Assembly: GCF_001513965.1 (NCBI RefSeq)
Contig: NZ_KQ948020.1
Coordinates: forward strand, 253,463-317,462
Length of the DNA stretch: 64,000 bases
Source of the DNA: Streptomyces cellostaticus
GTDB lineage: Bacteria > Actinomycetota > Actinomycetes > Streptomycetales > Streptomycetaceae
Direction: 5' to 3'
Notes under the pieces: generated by a model
What the model was told of the DNA's origin: nothing
Database searches by the model: none
The model's input: the letters and a program-made list of their open reading frames with translations, nothing else
Made by a program: the position numbers and the translations under genes
In this document: in pieces, positions 36,055-45,420 of the stretch
How the letters are laid out: the number at the start of each line of letters is the position of its first letter
How positions within the stretch are numbered: the first letter of the stretch is position 1

Positions 36055-37206
36055 ATGCTGGACATCGCCGAGGAGCTGAACCGGTGGGTCGAGCAGGGCC
36101 GTGACGTCGCCGTCGCCACCGTGGTGGCCGTCGGCGGCAGCGCCCCCCGCCAGCCCGGCGCCGCCCTCGCGGTGGACGCCGACGGCACGGCCATCGGCTC
36201 GGTCTCCGGCGGGTGCGTGGAGGGCGCCGTGTACGACCTGTGCCGGCAGGCGCTCGAGGACGGCGAAACCGTCCTGGAGCGCTTCGGGTACAGCGACGAG
36301 GACGCCTTCGCCGTCGGCCTGACCTGTGGCGGCATCATCGACATCCTCATCGCACCGGTCCGGGCGGACGGTCCCGTCCGGCCGGTGGTCGCGGCCGCGC
36401 TGGCCGCCGCCGCCAGTGGGGAGGCGGCGGCGGTCGCGCGGATCGTGGACGGCCCGGCCGAGATGCGCGGCCGGGCCCTCCTGGTCCGCCCCGACGGCTC
36501 CTTCGACGGTGGCTTCGGCGCCCACCCCGAACTGGACCGTACGGTCGCCGCCGAGGCCGGCGCCTTCCTGGACGCGGGCCGCACCGGCACCCTGGAGGTC
36601 GGCGAGCAGGGCTCGCGCTGCGGCGCTCCGCTCACGGTCCTGGTCGAGTCGTCGGTGCCCGCCCCCCGCATGATCGTCTTCGGCGCCATCGACTTCGCCT
36701 CAGCCCTGGTGCGCGTCGGCAAGTTCCTCAACTACCACGTCACGGTGTGCGACGCCCGCCCGGTGTTCGCCACCCGCACCCGCTTCCCGGAGGCCGACGA
36801 GATCGTCGTCGAGTGGCCCCACAAGTACCTGGAGCGCACCGAGGTCGACGGCCGTACCGTCCTGTGCGTCCTCACCCACGACGCCAAGTTCGACGTACCG
36901 CTGCTGGAGCTGGCCCTGCGCCTGCCGGTCGCCTACGTCGGCGCGATGGGCTCCCGCCGCACCCACCTCGACCGCAACGAGCGCCTGCGCGAGGTGGGCG
37001 TCACCGAACTCGAACTGGCCCGCCTGCGCTCCCCGATCGGCCTCGACCTCGGCGCCCGCACGCCGGAGGAGACGGCACTGTCCGTCGCCGCGGAGATCGT
37101 CGCGCACCGCCGCGGCGGCACCGGGGTCTCCCTGACCGGAGCCCACACCCCGATCCACCACGACGCAGCCTCGCGTCCGGCGGCGCGGATCGGCTCGGTG
37201 GCCTGA
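36055..37206 (+). CDS. xdhC: XdhC/CoxI family molybdenum-cofactor insertion protein
   Basis: A 383-residue maturation factor that binds and sulfurates the molybdenum cofactor before insertion into xanthine dehydrogenase. The N-terminal XdhC_CoxI domain has GGSAPRQPGAALAV and VSGGCVEGAVYD; the C-terminal Rossmann domain (about residues 200-350) has IVFGAIDFASALVRVGKFL and YVGAMGSRRTH. Start ATG 36055 follows GGGAGACCGAGAG. It lies 49 bp after the permease and is probably in the same transcript. Confidence 0.93.
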   Translation: MLDIAEELNRWVEQGRDVAVATVVAVGGSAPRQPGAALAVDADGTAIGSVSGGCVEGAVYDLCRQALEDGETVLERFGYSDEDAFAVGLTCGGIIDILIAPVRADGPVRPVVAAALAAAASGEAAAVARIVDGPAEMRGRALLVRPDGSFDGGFGAHPELDRTVAAEAGAFLDAGRTGTLEVGEQGSRCGAPLTVLVESSVPAPRMIVFGAIDFASALVRVGKFLNYHVTVCDARPVFATRTRFPEADEIVVEWPHKYLERTEVDGRTVLCVLTHDAKFDVPLLELALRLPVAYVGAMGSRRTHLDRNERLREVGVTELELARLRSPIGLDLGARTPEETALSVAAEIVAHRRGGTGVSLTGAHTPIHHDAASRPAARIGSVA

Positions 37207-37613
37207 GGCGCCGTGGGCCACGGGGTTGCGGGCCGACGCCGCCCCCCGTATGTGCCCGGAGTCGTGATCGGGCGCTCGCTCACGGGCGCGGGCCCGCGCT
37301 GTCCACCGTCGTGGGTAACACGCTCGGCGCCTGCCTGTTCACCATGGCCGTGGCGTTCGGCGCCGGATCGATCGCGGTGCGCTCAAGTCCTCGTCCGCAC
37401 GGCCAGGGAACTCGCTGGCGCCGCCCACCTCCTGGGCCTCGGCGTCAGGGCGCGGTGGCAACGCGGCTCGCCGCGGGCGGTCTTCACGGAAGACGGCCCG
37501 GTGCGCGGCGGGGTGCGCGCCCTCGGGGAGAGGGGCTCGCGGTTGGGGTGGCCGGACTCGAGACGACCGGAGGAAGGGGCCGAGCCGGATTTACTCACGG
37601 GGCCCGCCCTGTC
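37207..37613. other. 407-bp intergenic region, no supported gene
   Basis: Only high-GC shadow frames are present. A short hydrophobic stretch (TVVGNTLGACLFTMAVAFG, about 37309-37365) sits in frame with the xdhC antisense shadow and has no start site. It could be the relic of a membrane gene but is not callable. Confidence 0.45.
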
Positions 37614-38054
37614 TCACGCTCGCCTGAGGAGTCGGTTCACCGCTCGCCCGAACACCGCGCGTGACGCTCGGTCCAGGACGCCGTCGAAGAAGCCGGGGAG
37701 GAAGCGGATCCGCAGTTCCTCCCGCCACACCACGCGGGTCCGGCCGCCGGGTCCCGGCCGGACCTCGATCTCGGCCCACCCCAGCACGATGCGGCCGCGC
37801 TTCTCCAGGCGGCACAGTCCGGGCTCACCGTCCACCGGCGGATGCCAGATCGTGACTTCCATGGGATCGTTGAAGGCGAGGGGGCCAAGGCCCGAACGGG
37901 CCACGAAGCGCGTGCCCTCCCGGGTCGGTGCAGGAGTGACCACGGTGACCCGGGTCAGCGGAACCACGGCACCGTGGCGGGGCCACTCCGTGAGCCGGCG
38001 CCACGCCTCGTCCAGAGGGAGCGGGGCCGTACGTTCGAAAGAGAAGGTGGGCAC
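37614..38054 (-). CDS. SRPBCC (START-like) family protein
   Basis: A 146-residue helix-grip-fold protein of the polyketide-cyclase/START superfamily. It starts FSFERTAPLPLDEAWRRLTEWPRHG, the usual first strand and helices, has alternating strands through the middle (RTRVVWREELRIRF) and ends in a long C-terminal helix DRASRAVFGRAVNRLLRR. Such proteins bind a hydrophobic ligand; the ligand is unknown. Start ATG 38054. Confidence 0.88.
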   Translation of the reverse strand: MPTFSFERTAPLPLDEAWRRLTEWPRHGAVVPLTRVTVVTPAPTREGTRFVARSGLGPLAFNDPMEVTIWHPPVDGEPGLCRLEKRGRIVLGWAEIEVRPGPGGRTRVVWREELRIRFLPGFFDGVLDRASRAVFGRAVNRLLRRA

Positions 38055-38247
38055 GGCACGATCGTAGGGAATGGGCGCCGGTCACCTGCGCCTTCACCCC
38101 GGGCTCAGCCGTCCGGCGCAGCCGGGTGTCCGTGAGAAGTCGTATCCGGGAACAGTCGGTGCGCGGGGCAGAGGGACGACGGCCGCCCGTTTACGCTTCC
38201 AGCCGTGGGCCAGGCAAACCGCCCGCCCGCAGGGGGAGTTGATCCAC

Positions 38248-39261
38248 ATGCCGCTGAAGACATACGGCGTTCTGATCGCCCGGGCCGTCGGCACCAGGCG
38301 CGAGGGCGCGCAGGAAACTCCGCACTACCAGATCCACCTCACCGACGACCAGGGAACGCACTTCCGCGCCGCGGTCAACGTGCTCTCCCAGCAGAAGCCC
38401 GCCGACCTGCTCTACCTGGTCGCCGACGACTTCCGGCACCCGGTGACCGCCCGCCTGGAGGCCCTGCCGGGCGGCTGGAACCCGCTGCCGCCCGGTCCCG
38501 GCGGCCCGAACCTCGACTTCGTGCGCGGCAACCTCTTCGACCCGGCCGGTCTGCGCACGCTGCCGCCGGACGTCGCGGGCCCCGACAACGACCTCGCGGA
38601 CCTCCTCGACCACTACGTGCGGCGCGCGGTGGACGATCCGGACGCGCGCCTGTACCTCTTCGGCGCCCGCTTCGGTCCCGAACCGGCCGTCAAGGACAAG
38701 GTGTTCGGGTTCCTGCCCGGCAACGGCGTCCACGACATCCACATGAACCAGGGCAACACCGGGCGCTTCATCGGCGACGACGGCGTCTGGCAGGACGGCG
38801 GACTGCTGCTGCACTTCCCCGGCGAGAACCGCTGGGTCGGGATCTTCCTCGCCTTCCAGAGCCAGTCCTGGCACACCGACGACACCACCGGCCGCCCCCT
38901 CCACGGCGTCGACGGCACCCGGCCCGAGCCCGGCACGCGGCCCGTGCGGATCGTGGCGGCGCGCGTCACCCCCACGGGCCCCGCGCCCGAGGCGGAGACC
39001 GTGACCCTCCTCAACGCCTCGCCCGCCCCGGTCGACCTGACCGGCTGGCGCCTCGTCGCCCGCGCGGGCCGGGGCGCGCAGCTACCCGCCACGGCGCCCC
39101 TCGCGCCCGGCGCCGCCCTCACCGTCCCCTTCACCGACGGCACCCAACTCGGCAACCACGGCGGCGAGATCACCCTCCTCGACGCGGCGGGCCTCAAGGT
39201 GCACGGCGTCTCGTACACCACCGAACAGGCAGCGCGTGAGGGCTGGTCCGTGGTGTTCTGA
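38248..39261 (+). CDS. DUF2278 protein with C-terminal lamin-tail domain
   Basis: A 337-residue protein. Residues about 1-220 match DUF2278: MPLKTYGVLIARAV, then QQKPADLLYLV, GPEPAVKDKVFGFLPGNGVHDIHMNQG and FLAFQSQSWHT. The GVHDIHMNQGN motif is the likely active or metal site, giving a predicted nuclease-like fold. The last 100 residues form an Ig-like lamin-tail domain (ETVTLLNASPAPVDLTGWRL, then PLAPGAAL). No signal peptide is seen. The start is ATG 38248 with GGGGGAG upstream. Function is unknown. Confidence 0.86.
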   Translation: MPLKTYGVLIARAVGTRREGAQETPHYQIHLTDDQGTHFRAAVNVLSQQKPADLLYLVADDFRHPVTARLEALPGGWNPLPPGPGGPNLDFVRGNLFDPAGLRTLPPDVAGPDNDLADLLDHYVRRAVDDPDARLYLFGARFGPEPAVKDKVFGFLPGNGVHDIHMNQGNTGRFIGDDGVWQDGGLLLHFPGENRWVGIFLAFQSQSWHTDDTTGRPLHGVDGTRPEPGTRPVRIVAARVTPTGPAPEAETVTLLNASPAPVDLTGWRLVARAGRGAQLPATAPLAPGAALTVPFTDGTQLGNHGGEITLLDAAGLKVHGVSYTTEQAAREGWSVVF

Positions 39262-39273
39262 CGCGCGGCGAGG

Positions 39274-40107
39274 TCAGGGCCGGTACACCTTCCCCGGCTC
39301 GGCCTTGCCCGGTGCCAGCAGCTGAGGGACCGTCACGAAGACGTACCCGCGCGCCTTCAGGGCGTCGATGATGCCGGGTACGGCGGGCACGGTGCCCTGG
39401 TAGATGTCGTGCAGCAGGATGATCCCGTCCCGGGACGCCTTCGCGAGGACCCGCTTGGTGATCAACGCGGAGTCGGTGGTCGTGTAGTCCTTCGCGGTCA
39501 CGCTCCACAGCACCTCGGCCAGGCCCAGCTCCTTGGCGATCTTGTGGACGTTGCTGTCCGTGCGGCCCTGCGGCGGGCGCATCAGGGTGGGCTTGTGCCC
39601 CGTGAGCCGTTCTATCGCCTCGTTGGGCCGCTTCAGCTCCTCGCGTATCTGCGCGTCGGAGATCCGGGTGAGGATCTGGTGGTCCCAGGTGTGGCTCGCG
39701 ACCTCGTGCCCCTCGGCCGCCATCCGCTTGACCAGCTCCGGGTACTTCTCGATGTGCCGCTTGCCGAGCAGGAAGAAGGTGGCCGGGACCTTCTTCTCCT
39801 TGAGGATGTCGAGCAGCCGCGCCGAGTTCTCGCTGGGGCCGGCGTCGAAGGTGAGCGCGATGCACTTGGCCTCGCGGCAGTCGACGGTCCCGAGCCGGGC
39901 CGGTGCCCCGTGCGCCGCCTCGGCGCGCACCGTGCTCGGCGCGGTGGTGGGGACGTCCGCGCAGCCGGACAGCGTCAGCGCCAGGAAGGCGGCGGCCGAG
40001 GCGAGGGCGGCCGGACGCAACCTCCGGCCCGGTCCGCGCATCTTCCCGGGCGCGGGCTGCGGTGCCGGGATCGTCCCGGTCGGGATCGTCGAAGTCGAAA
40101 GAGGCAT
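39274..40107 (-). CDS. polysaccharide deacetylase lipoprotein (NodB homology)
   Basis: A 277-residue surface lipoprotein that removes acetyl or similar groups from cell-wall or exopolysaccharide sugars. A basic/hydrophobic signal ends in the lipobox LSGC. The NodB domain has motif 1 TFDAGPS (the catalytic Asp kept, the metal Asp of TFDDGP replaced by Ala), motif 2 SHTWDH, motif 3 RPPQG, motif 4 SVTAKD and motif 5 ILLHDI. The altered motif 1 may shift metal ligation. It is divergent from the phosphoribosyltransferase, with a palindrome right upstream of the start. Confidence 0.9.
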   Translation of the reverse strand: MPLSTSTIPTGTIPAPQPAPGKMRGPGRRLRPAALASAAAFLALTLSGCADVPTTAPSTVRAEAAHGAPARLGTVDCREAKCIALTFDAGPSENSARLLDILKEKKVPATFFLLGKRHIEKYPELVKRMAAEGHEVASHTWDHQILTRISDAQIREELKRPNEAIERLTGHKPTLMRPPQGRTDSNVHKIAKELGLAEVLWSVTAKDYTTTDSALITKRVLAKASRDGIILLHDIYQGTVPAVPGIIDALKARGYVFVTVPQLLAPGKAEPGKVYRP

Positions 40108-40111
40108 GCCG

Positions 40112-40136
40112 GGACTATACACTCTGTGTATAGTCC
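40112..40136. promoter_or_regulatory. 25-bp palindromic operator
   Basis: Perfect 11-bp arms GGACTATACAC (40112-40122) and GTGTATAGTCC (40126-40136) flank TCT. It begins five bases before the deacetylase start codon and 99 bp before the phosphoribosyltransferase. The AT-rich core fits a dimeric repressor overlapping the deacetylase promoter or ribosome site. Confidence 0.72.
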
Positions 40137-40234
40137 ATGTGTGCGAATCCTGGGCTGTGGAGGCACCGGTACGGAGCCGCCGTAGCACCATGGAGGTACG
40201 GGGGAGGAAGGGACCCCGGCGAGAGGACGAGCCC

Positions 40235-40885
40235 ATGCGCTTCCGGGACCGAGCCGAGGCCGGACGGGCACTCGCCGGCCTGCTGAGCGACCTGCGCGAG
40301 CGGGGCGAACTCCCCGATCCCCTCGTCCTGGCCCTGCCCCGCGGCGGGATCGCCGTGGCCGCGCCCGTCGCCCGGGCCCTCGACGCCCCGCTCGACGTGC
40401 TCGTCGTCCGCAAGATCGGCGCCCCGCACCACGAGGAGTTCGCCGTCGGCGCCCTCGCCGCCGACGACCCGCCCCTCTTCGACGCGGACACCCTCGACCG
40501 GCTGGGCCTGACCGAGCAGCGACTCGCCCCGGTCGTGGAGCGGGAACGGCGCGAGCTGGCCCGGCGCGAGCACCGCTACCGCGGCGACCGGCCGCCCCCG
40601 GACCTGAGGGGCCGTACGGTGATCGTCGTCGACGACGGCCTGGCCACCGGCGCCACCGCCCGCGCCGCCCTGCGCCATGTGTGGCGCCGGGCTCCGGCCC
40701 GGGTCGTCCTGGCCGTCCCGGTCGGCGCCCCGGACTCCCTCGACCTGCTCGCCCCCGAGGCCGACACCGTCGTGTGCCCGCACCGGCCCGCCGCCTTCAG
40801 CGCCGTCGGCCAGTGGTACGACGACTTCGAGCAGCTGACCGACGCCGACGTGCTCGACGTACTCGACGCGCTGCACGCCCGCTGA
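40235..40885 (+). CDS. phosphoribosyltransferase-domain protein
   Basis: A 216-residue type I PRTase-fold protein. The PRPP-binding motif is VIVVDDGLATGATARAA (about residues 128-144), and PRGGIAVAAPVARAL is the preceding loop. This class in actinobacteria is usually annotated only as phosphoribosyltransferase family; the substrate is not known. It lacks the hallmarks of specific purine or pyrimidine PRTases. GAGAGGA precedes ATG 40235. Confidence 0.9.
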   Translation: MRFRDRAEAGRALAGLLSDLRERGELPDPLVLALPRGGIAVAAPVARALDAPLDVLVVRKIGAPHHEEFAVGALAADDPPLFDADTLDRLGLTEQRLAPVVERERRELARREHRYRGDRPPPDLRGRTVIVVDDGLATGATARAALRHVWRRAPARVVLAVPVGAPDSLDLLAPEADTVVCPHRPAAFSAVGQWYDDFEQLTDADVLDVLDALHAR

Positions 40886-40902
40886 GCGTCCGGGGAGCGA
40901 CG

Positions 40903-41373
40903 ATGCCCGAGCTGGCCGAGGCGGAGGCGCGACGCCGGTTCACCGCGGCCCGGGTGGCCCGGCTGGCCACCGTCGGCCCGAAGGGCCGCCCCCACCAGGT
41001 GCCGGTGGTCTTCGCGGCGCACACCGCCGCCGGCGCCGACCGGCTCGTGACCGCCGTCGACCACAAACCCAAGACCACCACCCGCCTCAAGCGGCTGGGC
41101 AACATCGCGGCACATCCGCCGGTCTGCCTGCTCGCGGACGCCTACGACGAGAACTGGGACCACCTGTGGTGGGTCCGCGCCGACGGCGAGGCCCGCATCC
41201 TGTGGCCCGACGCGGCCGACCCCGCCGTACGGCAGGCGTACGAGAGTGCCGTAGGGCTGCTGCGCGCGAAGTACCCGCAGTACCGGGACCGCCCGCCGGC
41301 CGGCCCGGTGATCACGGTCACCGTACGGCGGTGGACCGGATGGGAGGCGCGGGCACCGGTCCGCGGCGACTGA
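40903..41373 (+). CDS. F420-dependent PPOX-class protein (TIGR03668-like)
   Basis: A 156-residue split-barrel protein. It begins ELAEAEARRRFTAARVARLATVGPKGRPHQVPVVF, followed by DHKPKTTTRLKRLGNI and DENWDHLWWVRADG, which match the family of probable F420-binding PPOX proteins of actinobacteria. It probably reduces an unsaturated substrate with F420H2, but the substrate is unknown. GGGGAG lies five bases before ATG 40903. It follows the phosphoribosyltransferase by 17 bp and is likely co-transcribed. Confidence 0.9.
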   Translation: MPELAEAEARRRFTAARVARLATVGPKGRPHQVPVVFAAHTAAGADRLVTAVDHKPKTTTRLKRLGNIAAHPPVCLLADAYDENWDHLWWVRADGEARILWPDAADPAVRQAYESAVGLLRAKYPQYRDRPPAGPVITVTVRRWTGWEARAPVRGD

Positions 41374-41445
41374 GACCCGCCCCTGAGCGACAACCCCGTG
41401 CACACCAGTAGTACCGGAAGGCCACGCGGAGTAACCTCGGGTGCC

Positions 41446-43137
41446 ATGACGCGCACGGGGGAGCGAGCCGTCAAGTCGCGGTTACGGACGCCACCTTGGA
41501 TCGCCCGCATCGAAGAGCCGGAGGGGCGGGTCCTCGGCGCCGGGGTGCTGCTCGCCCCCGACCGGGTGCTCACCGCGGCCCATGTCGTCAGTCCCGGCCG
41601 GCCCTACGTCGTCCACTTCGTCGGCGTGCCCGGCGTACCCGGCGTCGCCGCCACGGCCGACGCCGACGAGCACGTACCGCAGCGCAACGACGCCTTCGGC
41701 GACCGCAGCGGCGACCTGGCCCTGCTGCGGCTGGCACGGCCGCTGCCCGCCGAGCACGCCACCCGGCTCTACCGGCTCGCCTCGCCGCACGGCCCGGTGA
41801 GCATGTACGGCTTCCCGGCCGGCGACGACGGCGGCCGCTGGCACGGCGCCACCCTGGTCGCCGCCCGCGGCCGGGACAACCAGGTGCAACTGCGCCCGCA
41901 GACCCCGGACGAACGCGCCGCCCCCGGCTTCAGCGGCGGGGGAGTGGTCGACCACGCCACCGACGAGGTCATCGGCATCGTCCTCAGCGTCGACGAGGGA
42001 GAGGGCTCCGTCTTCAGCTACATGAGCCCCACCGAGACCATCCTGAGCCATCTGCCGCAGATCGCCGCCTGGACCGAGGGCGCCGAAGCCGTCGACCCGG
42101 CACTGCGCACCGGCGCGACGGACGGCGCCGGCCGGCTCGACGTGCCGTTCGCCACCGAACTCGCCTCCTGGTTCCGGGGCGAGGGCTGGCCGGTGCTGGT
42201 CACCGTCGTCCCCGCCCGCAGCGGCCGCGCCTGGACCCTCACCCGCGCCATCACCCTGGCCGACCGGGAACTGCGCACCCTGCAGAACACCAGCGCCTTC
42301 GGTCACGACCCGCCCGAGACGGTGCCCCCGGCCGGCGGCCACGATCTCGCCCTGGACGTCAAAGGCCTGACCGTGAATCAGGTGCTGGACCGGATCGCCG
42401 GACGGCTGGGCATCCGCGGCGACCCCATGCCCGAAGAGCTGGGCGCCCTGCGCGTCCCGCTCGCCGCCGTCCTGGTCGGCGTCGACCAGGCGGCCGAACC
42501 CGACGCCCTGCTGGGCCTGCTGGACCGGCTCGCCCAGCAGGGGGCCCGCCTGCTCCTGGTCTTCCGCCGCAGCGGCGGCCGCGCGGCCCAGGCCGCCGAA
42601 TCCTTTGTCCAGCGCCCGCTGCGCGACCGCTGGACCCGGCTGCACCACGAACTCGAACGCATCGTGGACGAGTTGGGACCCGCACTCGAAGAGCGACGCG
42701 ACCGCGTCCTGCCGGACCCCGGCACCCGGCCCCTGCTGGACCAGGCCGAGGCCGGCGTACGGCGCACCCGGATGCTGCGCGCCTGGGTCGCCCACACCCC
42801 CGAACGCGAGCGCGAACCCCGGCGCGCCGACCTGATGTTCACCTTCGAGGACGCCGCCGAACGCCGCCGCCGGCGTCTGGAAGAGGCACTCTCGGCCCTC
42901 GACGCCCGGCTGCGCCGCCGCGGGGAACTCCTCGGCCGCGTCACCGCCGAGTGGCCGCTGTGCCGGGAACGGGCCACGGCCCAGGGCGACCGGGTCATGG
43001 AGGCCTACCGGCTCTACGAACGCGCCCTGTCGCTGCTGCGGCAGACCCCTTGCGACGTGGACCTGGCGGAGAGCGCCGTCGAAGGGTTCATCGGATTCTG
43101 CTCCGGCACCGCACCCGGGAAGGAGGGCGCCCCATGA
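41446..43137 (+). CDS. trypsin-like protease-domain protein of the pknG operon
   Basis: A 563-residue protein. The N-terminal 200 residues are a trypsin/DegP-like serine protease with a complete triad: H46 (LTAAHVV), D90 (SGDLALLRL) and S163 in APGFSGGG. No signal peptide is seen, so it is cytoplasmic. The middle (about 225-420) is an alpha/beta region I do not recognise (starting DVPFATELASWFRGEGWPV), and the last 140 residues are charged coiled coil. The stop overlaps the pknG start (ATGA). It may cleave or bind a protein in the signalling pathway and is reminiscent of proteases in vWA-linked systems. The start is ATG 41446; an in-frame GTG at 41398 is unlikely. Confidence 0.85.
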   Translation: MTRTGERAVKSRLRTPPWIARIEEPEGRVLGAGVLLAPDRVLTAAHVVSPGRPYVVHFVGVPGVPGVAATADADEHVPQRNDAFGDRSGDLALLRLARPLPAEHATRLYRLASPHGPVSMYGFPAGDDGGRWHGATLVAARGRDNQVQLRPQTPDERAAPGFSGGGVVDHATDEVIGIVLSVDEGEGSVFSYMSPTETILSHLPQIAAWTEGAEAVDPALRTGATDGAGRLDVPFATELASWFRGEGWPVLVTVVPARSGRAWTLTRAITLADRELRTLQNTSAFGHDPPETVPPAGGHDLALDVKGLTVNQVLDRIAGRLGIRGDPMPEELGALRVPLAAVLVGVDQAAEPDALLGLLDRLAQQGARLLLVFRRSGGRAAQAAESFVQRPLRDRWTRLHHELERIVDELGPALEERRDRVLPDPGTRPLLDQAEAGVRRTRMLRAWVAHTPEREREPRRADLMFTFEDAAERRRRRLEEALSALDARLRRRGELLGRVTAEWPLCRERATAQGDRVMEAYRLYERALSLLRQTPCDVDLAESAVEGFIGFCSGTAPGKEGAP

Positions 43138-45371
43138 CCTCGTGCATCCGGCCCGGCTGCGCGGGCCACATCATGGGCACCGGCTACTGCGACACCTGCG
43201 GACACCGGCACCAGGAGCCGCGGACCGAGCCACCGCCCTCGCAGCCCGGCCCCGGCAGCGAGGAGCCCCCCGGCCCGCAGCCCACCCATGCCGTCGCCGG
43301 GGTCGGCGAGCTCGACCAGCACGGACTGGTCCGGCTGCCCGACGTCCCGGTCCCCGAGGGCGGGCTCGTCGAGGACCCCCGGCCGCCCACCGGGGGCCGC
43401 CCGTGCGGCGCAGGCGGCTGCACCATGACCATCGGCATCGGCTACGGCGGCCAGAGCGCCCGCGCCACCGGCCGCTGCCCGCGCTGCGGCACCCCCTACT
43501 CCTTCCTGCCCCTGCTGAACAAGGGCGACGTGGTCGCCGGCCACTACCGGGTCCTCGGCTGCCTGGCCCGCGGCGGCCTCGGCTGGATCCACCTCGCCGA
43601 GGACACCCGCGCCGACGGCTACCGCGTCGTCCTCAAGGGGCTGATCGACGTCCACGACGCCCTCGCCCGCCGCAACGCCGTCGAGGAACGCCGCTCGCTC
43701 ACCGACCTGCACCACCCCGACATCGTCCGCATCATCACCTACGCCGAACATGAGGTCAGCGGCAGCTCACCCACCGGCTACCTGGTCATGGACTACATCG
43801 GCGGCCGCTCCCTCCAGCAGCTCTTCGCCGCCGAGGACACCGAGCGGATCTTCCACGGCCGCCCTCGCCTCGACCACGTCCTCACCTACGGCTGCAAGAT
43901 CCTCGGCGCCCTGCAGTACATGCACGAACGCGGGCTGCTCTACTGCGACATGAAACCCGCCAATGTCATCCACTTCGGGCGGGCCGTCAAGGTCATCGAC
44001 CTCGGCGCGGTCCGCGCGATCGGCGACCGCGGCTCCGCCTACGTGTACACCGCGGTCTTCGCCCCGCCCAAGGAGGAGCTCGACAGCCGCGGCTGGCACG
44101 TCGACAGCGACCTCTACACCGTCGGCAGGACCCTGCAGGACCTGTACGAGGGCGCCGAGCCGGCCCGGGGCCTGGCCCCCGACTCCTTCCGCCGCCTCAT
44201 CGAGCGCGCCACCCACGCCGAACCCCGCGCCCGGTTCCGCTCGGCGGCCGAGATGTCCCGTCAACTCTGGGAAGTGCTGCGCGAGTTCCGCTCGCTGCAG
44301 TTCGGGGAGCAGCTGCCCGAGAGCTCCACCCGGTTCCGCGCCACCGAGGCCAGCCTCGACGCCGGACTCGGCGCGATCCCCGCCCTGGACCACTGGACCG
44401 GCCGCCCCGGCGGTCTTGACGTATCCCCGCCCCCGGCCGCCGAGGTCGCCGGCGCCCTCCCGGAGCCGGTCCCCGACCCCGATGACGGCGCGGCCCTGCT
44501 GCTGGACACCTTCCCGCCCGACGCACCCGACCGGGTCGCCCGGCAGTGGCCCCGCGAATCCCGCCTCGGCACCCCCGAGACCGCGCTGTGGCTGTGCCGC
44601 GCCTACCTCAGGCGAGGCGAGCAGAGCGAGGCCGAGAGCTGGCTGGCCGAGGCCGCGACCCAGCTCGGCGAACGCGCCGCCGCCTACGACTGGCGGATCG
44701 CCTGGCACCGCGGCGTCCTGCACCTGAGCAGGGCCGAGGTACGGGAGGCCGGCAGCTGCTTCGAGGCCGTCTACCGGGCCCTGCCCGGCGAATACGTGCC
44801 CAAGCTCGCCCTCGGCTACTGCGCCGAACACGGCGGCGACCGGCGCACGCCCCACGCCATGCGGTTCTACGAGGCCGTGTGGGCACGGGACTTCGCCCAC
44901 ACCGCCGCCGCCTTCGGCCTGGCCCGCGGCCACCTCCTGGCCGGCGACCGGGACGCCGCCGTACACGTCCTCGACGACGTCCCCACCACCTCCCGCCACT
45001 ACGACGCCGCCCGCATCGCGGCCGTACGGATCCGGGCCGGCATCCTGCACGGCCACCCCCCGACGACAGCCGATCTGCGGGACGCGGACCGGCGGCTGCC
45101 CGAGCTGCGCCTGGACGGCGGCGCCGCCGACGGCGAGTCACGGGCCCGGCTGGTCGCCGAGGTCCGCGAGAACGTCCTGCACTGCCGTCCGGAGCAGGGC
45201 TGGGGGTCCGACTTCCCCGCCGGCGAGCTGCTCGGCTCCGACGCCGAGGACACCCTGCGCGTGCTGCTGGAGCAGTCCTTCCGGCACCTGGCGGCCCAGG
45301 CGCGTACCGCGGGTGAACACGGACGGCTGCTCGACCTGGCGCACGCCGTGCGGCCCATGACCACGTTCTGA
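43134..45371 (+). CDS. pknG: serine/threonine protein kinase PknG
   Basis: A 745-residue soluble kinase with the PknG architecture. An N-terminal Cys pair region (CIRPGC, CDTCG) precedes a rubredoxin-like zinc site with C91, C96, C115 and C118. The kinase domain has GGLG (about 147-150), K168 and the catalytic loop YCDMKPAN with D272. IDLGA with D289 replaces DFG, exactly as in mycobacterial PknG. A helical/TPR region fills the last 300 residues. In mycobacteria PknG phosphorylates the FHA protein GarA and so controls glutamate and TCA metabolism in response to amino acids. No FHA gene is in this operon. Confidence 0.93.
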   Translation: MTSCIRPGCAGHIMGTGYCDTCGHRHQEPRTEPPPSQPGPGSEEPPGPQPTHAVAGVGELDQHGLVRLPDVPVPEGGLVEDPRPPTGGRPCGAGGCTMTIGIGYGGQSARATGRCPRCGTPYSFLPLLNKGDVVAGHYRVLGCLARGGLGWIHLAEDTRADGYRVVLKGLIDVHDALARRNAVEERRSLTDLHHPDIVRIITYAEHEVSGSSPTGYLVMDYIGGRSLQQLFAAEDTERIFHGRPRLDHVLTYGCKILGALQYMHERGLLYCDMKPANVIHFGRAVKVIDLGAVRAIGDRGSAYVYTAVFAPPKEELDSRGWHVDSDLYTVGRTLQDLYEGAEPARGLAPDSFRRLIERATHAEPRARFRSAAEMSRQLWEVLREFRSLQFGEQLPESSTRFRATEASLDAGLGAIPALDHWTGRPGGLDVSPPPAAEVAGALPEPVPDPDDGAALLLDTFPPDAPDRVARQWPRESRLGTPETALWLCRAYLRRGEQSEAESWLAEAATQLGERAAAYDWRIAWHRGVLHLSRAEVREAGSCFEAVYRALPGEYVPKLALGYCAEHGGDRRTPHAMRFYEAVWARDFAHTAAAFGLARGHLLAGDRDAAVHVLDDVPTTSRHYDAARIAAVRIRAGILHGHPPTTADLRDADRRLPELRLDGGAADGESRARLVAEVRENVLHCRPEQGWGSDFPAGELLGSDAEDTLRVLLEQSFRHLAAQARTAGEHGRLLDLAHAVRPMTTF

Positions 45372-45420
45372 GCACGCGGCACACACACGAGCCCACAGGG
45401 CAGCGAGGGGGACGCAGGCC

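Noticed and set aside
37309..37365. Hydrophobic stretch as a membrane gene
   Set aside because: There is no start codon with ribosome site and the surrounding frame is low-complexity; too little to call.
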